Origin: Clostridium intestinale DSM 6191
GTDB lineage: Bacteria > Bacillota > Clostridia > Clostridiales > Clostridiaceae
Assembly (NCBI RefSeq): GCF_900130055.1
Contig: NZ_FQXU01000005.1
Location: 495,857 to 559,856 of the forward strand
Direction: 5' to 3'
Length of the DNA stretch: 64,000 nucleotides
The translations under genes were made by a program, and so were the position numbers. The notes under the pieces were generated by a model. The model had not been told where the DNA came from and did not search any database. It saw only the letters and a list, made by a program, of their open reading frames with translations. Shown here in pieces: positions 61,913 through 64,000 of the stretch (its first letter is position 1; each line of letters begins with the position of its first letter).

Positions 61913-63172
61913 ATGAATGGGAATAAAAGATTAATATTTCATATAGATGTTAATAGTGCTTATCTTTCATGGGAGGCTGTTTATCGCTTGCAGCATGGAG
62001 ATAAAGTTGATTTAAGGAATATATGTAGTGTAGTTGGTGGAAGTGAGCAAAGTAGACATGGAATAGTACTAGCAAAATCTATCCCAGCTAAGAAGTTTAA
62101 GGTGACAACTGGTGAAACTCTTTATAATGCAAGACAAAAGTGCCCGGGCTTGTTGGTAGTTCCACCTCGTTATGAGCTTTATATGCAGTGCAGTAATGCC
62201 TTAAATGAAATATTACAAGAATACACTAATAAGATACAACGTTTTTCAGTAGATGAAAGTTTTCTTGACTTTAGCAATATGGAGAACTTATATCCTGATC
62301 CAATAAAGCTTGCTGAGGAAATAGGAACCAGAATTAAAAAAGAATTAGGATTTACTGTAAATATAGGTATATCAAACAACAAACTTTTAGCTAAAGTGGC
62401 CTCGGATTTTCAAAAACCAGATAAAATACACACACTATTTCCACATGAAATAAAGAATAAGATGTGGAAACTACCTGTGGAAGATTTATTTATGGTAGGA
62501 AGAGCTACACTACCTAAACTCCATAAATTAAATATCTATACTATAGGGGAACTTGCAAATTATGATCTTAGTCTTTTAACTTATCACCTCAAGAGTCATG
62601 GCAGACTTATATGGAACTATGCAAATGGAATAGATGATTCTGAGGTAAAAGCAGATAAAAATATTGATATGAAGGGGATAGGAAACTCTACTACTATACC
62701 TTATGATGTTAGAGATAGAGAAACTATTCAGTTGATAATTTTATCTCTTGCAGAGATGGTTGGAGAGAGGCTTAGAAAGTCTGAAAACTACTGTAAGGTT
62801 ATTTCTATTTCTATAAGAAGTAGCGATTTCACAAACTATTCTCACCAAAGAAAATTAGTTTGCCCAACTGATTCAACACAAAAGATTGCAGAAACTGCAT
62901 CAGAACTATTTAATGAATCATGGAAGGGAGAACATGTGCGTCATGTAGGTGTTCATGTTACGGATTTATCTACAAATGCATTTTATCAATATGACATTTT
63001 AGATTCTAGAAATGTAGATAAGATGCGTGACTTAGATAAGGTAATAGACAAAATTAGGCTAAAATACGGACAGAAATCAATAGTGCGTTCATCCTTCATA
63101 AAATCAGGAGTTAAAAACATGTCTGGTGGAGTAGGAGAAGATGAATATTTAGTTATGTCTAATTTATTATGA
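61913..63172 (+). CDS. Y-family DNA polymerase (DinB/UmuC-like)
   Basis: 419 residues. Catalytic motifs: IFHIDVNSAYLSWEA (Asp), the acidic SVDESFLDF (about residues 108-116), the helix-hairpin-helix-like DLFMVGRATLPKLHKL and the little finger domain after ~240. Translesion DNA polymerase. Controlled by the LexA box upstream, so it is part of the SOS response. It is followed by a small gene 14 bases away. Confidence 0.93.
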   Translation: MNGNKRLIFHIDVNSAYLSWEAVYRLQHGDKVDLRNICSVVGGSEQSRHGIVLAKSIPAKKFKVTTGETLYNARQKCPGLLVVPPRYELYMQCSNALNEILQEYTNKIQRFSVDESFLDFSNMENLYPDPIKLAEEIGTRIKKELGFTVNIGISNNKLLAKVASDFQKPDKIHTLFPHEIKNKMWKLPVEDLFMVGRATLPKLHKLNIYTIGELANYDLSLLTYHLKSHGRLIWNYANGIDDSEVKADKNIDMKGIGNSTTIPYDVRDRETIQLIILSLAEMVGERLRKSENYCKVISISIRSSDFTNYSHQRKLVCPTDSTQKIAETASELFNESWKGEHVRHVGVHVTDLSTNAFYQYDILDSRNVDKMRDLDKVIDKIRLKYGQKSIVRSSFIKSGVKNMSGGVGEDEYLVMSNLL

Positions 63173-63186
63173 GGAGCTGGTATTAA

Positions 63187-63450
63187 GTGAAAGTTATAGC
63201 TAAATCCATCGATGTAATTGCCTGGTTTACTGAAGCTGGTGAGCCTAGTCCTATAAGATTTAGAATGAAAAATGAGGACCAATCTACTACCATAATTAAA
63301 GTAGATAAAGTAATTTTTAAAGAAAAAGAAAAACTAGCTGGAAATCCCATGCTAGTTTTTAGATGTCAAAGTATGATTGATAAAATAAATAAAATTTATG
63401 AATTAAAATATGAACTCCAAACCTGTAAATGGACTTTATTTAAGATGTAG
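63187..63450 (+). CDS. Small protein in SOS polymerase operon, unknown
   Basis: 87 residues from GTG 63187, with GAGGAG just upstream overlapping the polymerase stop. Beta-rich (VIAKSIDVIAWFTEAGEP, IRFRMKN, VIFKEKEKLAG, MLVFRCQ). Equivalent small ORFs often follow Y-family polymerases in clostridia and YolD-like proteins in Bacilli; no motif is recognised, and a role in translesion synthesis is inference. Confidence 0.7.
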   Translation: MKVIAKSIDVIAWFTEAGEPSPIRFRMKNEDQSTTIIKVDKVIFKEKEKLAGNPMLVFRCQSMIDKINKIYELKYELQTCKWTLFKM

Positions 63451-63465
63451 AAGCAATAAAACTTT

Positions 63466-63570
63466 AAAAGGCTAAGTTGAATTAAAATTATTCAATTTAG
63501 CCTTTTAAAGATTTTATCTTTTTTATAAATCCCAGTAGCAACAAGTGTTTTATCTATATTACTTTTTATC
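63466..63570 (-). pseudogene. 3'-end remnant of a sugar-binding-protein gene with terminator
   Basis: Matches the 3' end of 60709-61728 (last ~22 codons, frame and stop preserved as TGIYKKDKIFKRLN) plus its hairpin, with compensating stem changes (63466-63482 with 63490-63506). Upstream the match breaks off at a one-base insertion. It also ends the polymerase transcript on the plus strand. Confidence 0.88.
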
Positions 63571-63575
63571 TTGTA

Positions 63576-63606
63576 AATATCTTAAATGTTAAGAATTCTT
63601 AAGATT
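63576..63606. promoter_or_regulatory. CTTAAGATT-type motif before metK
   Basis: TTAAGAATTCTTAAGATT (63589-63606) agrees with 59253-59270 at 17 of 18 positions and includes a 14-bp palindrome; AATATCTTAAAT (63576-63587) also recurs at 59223-59234. Possible second site for the regulator at 58491. The 63451-63698 gap holds only this and the remnant; no SAM riboswitch was seen. Confidence 0.45.
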
Positions 63607-63698
63607 ATTAGCAATGAAATATTAATGTTTTAATTTAATAATAAATACATAGCTTAGACGAAATAAAATTTAAATATATGAAATTTTAGGAGGAAGAA

Positions 63699-64000
63699 AT
63701 GAAAAGATTATTTACATCTGAATCAGTTACAGAAGGACATCCAGATAAAATCTGTGATCAAATATCAGATTCAGTTTTAGATGCTATATTTGAACAAGAT
63801 CCAAATGCTAGAGTAGCATGTGAGACAGCAGTTACAACTGGAATGGTAATGGTAATGGGGGAAATATCAACTAAATGTTATGTGGATATTCCTAAGGTAG
63901 TTAGACAAACTATTAGAGAAATAGGTTACGATAGAGCAAAATATGGATTTGACTGTGATACTTGTGCGGTATTAACTACTATAGATGAGCAATCATCAGA
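63699..64000 (+). CDS. metK: S-adenosylmethionine synthetase, 3' end cut by window edge
   Basis: First 100 codons visible. N-terminal [19 protein letters not shown] is the ATP-binding signature, followed by [16 protein letters not shown] and [15 protein letters not shown]. Makes SAM from methionine and ATP. AGGAGGAAG precedes the ATG. Confidence 0.96.
   Translation, partial: MKRLFTSESVTEGHPDKICDQISDSVLDAIFEQDPNARVACETAVTTGMVMVMGEISTKCYVDIPKVVRQTIREIGYDRAKYGFDCDTCAVLTTIDEQSS

Noticed and set aside
63571..63698. SAM riboswitch before metK
   Set aside because: No S-box pattern was found (no core GGTGGAGGGAC-like segment, no four-helix layout); only a remnant gene end and AT-rich repeats are present.
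1..64000. CRISPR arrays, insertion sequences, prophage, tRNA or rRNA genes
   Set aside because: No regular repeat-spacer arrays, transposase or integrase genes, or tRNA/rRNA sequences were recognised on either strand.

Overview
The window is chromosomal DNA from a low-GC, spore-forming anaerobic Firmicute. It is most likely a Clostridium sensu stricto or close relative, but the species cannot be read from the sequence. The evidence is the strongly AT-rich sequence, the yqeY-yqfC-yqfD-yqfF-ybeY-cdd-era-recO-ppdK-dgt-dnaG-rpoD gene order, sporulation genes (yqfC, yqfD, a CotS-like kinase), pyruvate phosphate dikinase, a type-A-looking RNase P RNA, and many consensus sigma-A promoters and U-tailed terminators.

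Layout. 1-20.4 kb is a conserved housekeeping block: YqeY (cut by the left edge), YqfC/YqfD, the HD-domain c-di-AMP phosphodiesterase homologue, YbeY, a kinase-PAP2 fusion, Cdd, Era, RecO, a CcpN-like CBS regulator, PpdK, a CotS-like kinase, Dgt, primase, sigma-A, TrmK, a Nif3-family protein and rnpB. 20.4-26.2 kb holds an AgrC/AgrA-like two-component system followed by a LytTR-type promoter and an undescribed 38-residue ORF, then minD-minE without minC, several small genes and a 50-residue Cys-rich ORF. 26.2-32 kb is a leftward envelope cassette: OmpR-type regulator, sensor kinase, secreted beta-propeller-like protein, FemX-like ligase and alanine-racemase-like protein. 32-48 kb is mixed accessory metabolism and regulation: chemoreceptor, diguanylate cyclase, CorA, old-yellow-enzyme reductase, AraC plus ClpP, ferredoxin-like protein, Gfo/Idh oxidoreductase, M28 peptidase with divergent TetR, HIT protein, lipoprotein and acetyltransferase.

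48-57 kb contains two membrane proteins, an NlpC/P60 cell-wall hydrolase gene broken by an in-frame TGA, and a copper module: a leftward HMA/thiol-oxidoreductase-like/cupredoxin fusion, then CsoR, CopA, CopZ and two small membrane proteins. A tandem CTTCAT motif with an 11-bp period recurs before three genes here. 56.8-57.2 kb is a recombination scar built from pieces of two other places in the same window. 57.2-64 kb contains a second OmpR-type two-component system divergent from a TVP38-family membrane protein, an acetyltransferase, an orphan sugar-binding protein without a signal peptide, a LexA-box-controlled Y-family polymerase module flanked by ~105-bp direct repeats, and the start of metK.

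The most unusual items are the LytTR promoter with its novel peptide, the RR-HK-propeller-FemX-Alr cassette with a ribosome binding site buried in a hairpin, the mosaic scar with an orphan MerR-type promoter, the CTTCAT operators, and the nonsense-interrupted hydrolase. All family assignments come from reading motifs; no database search was run.
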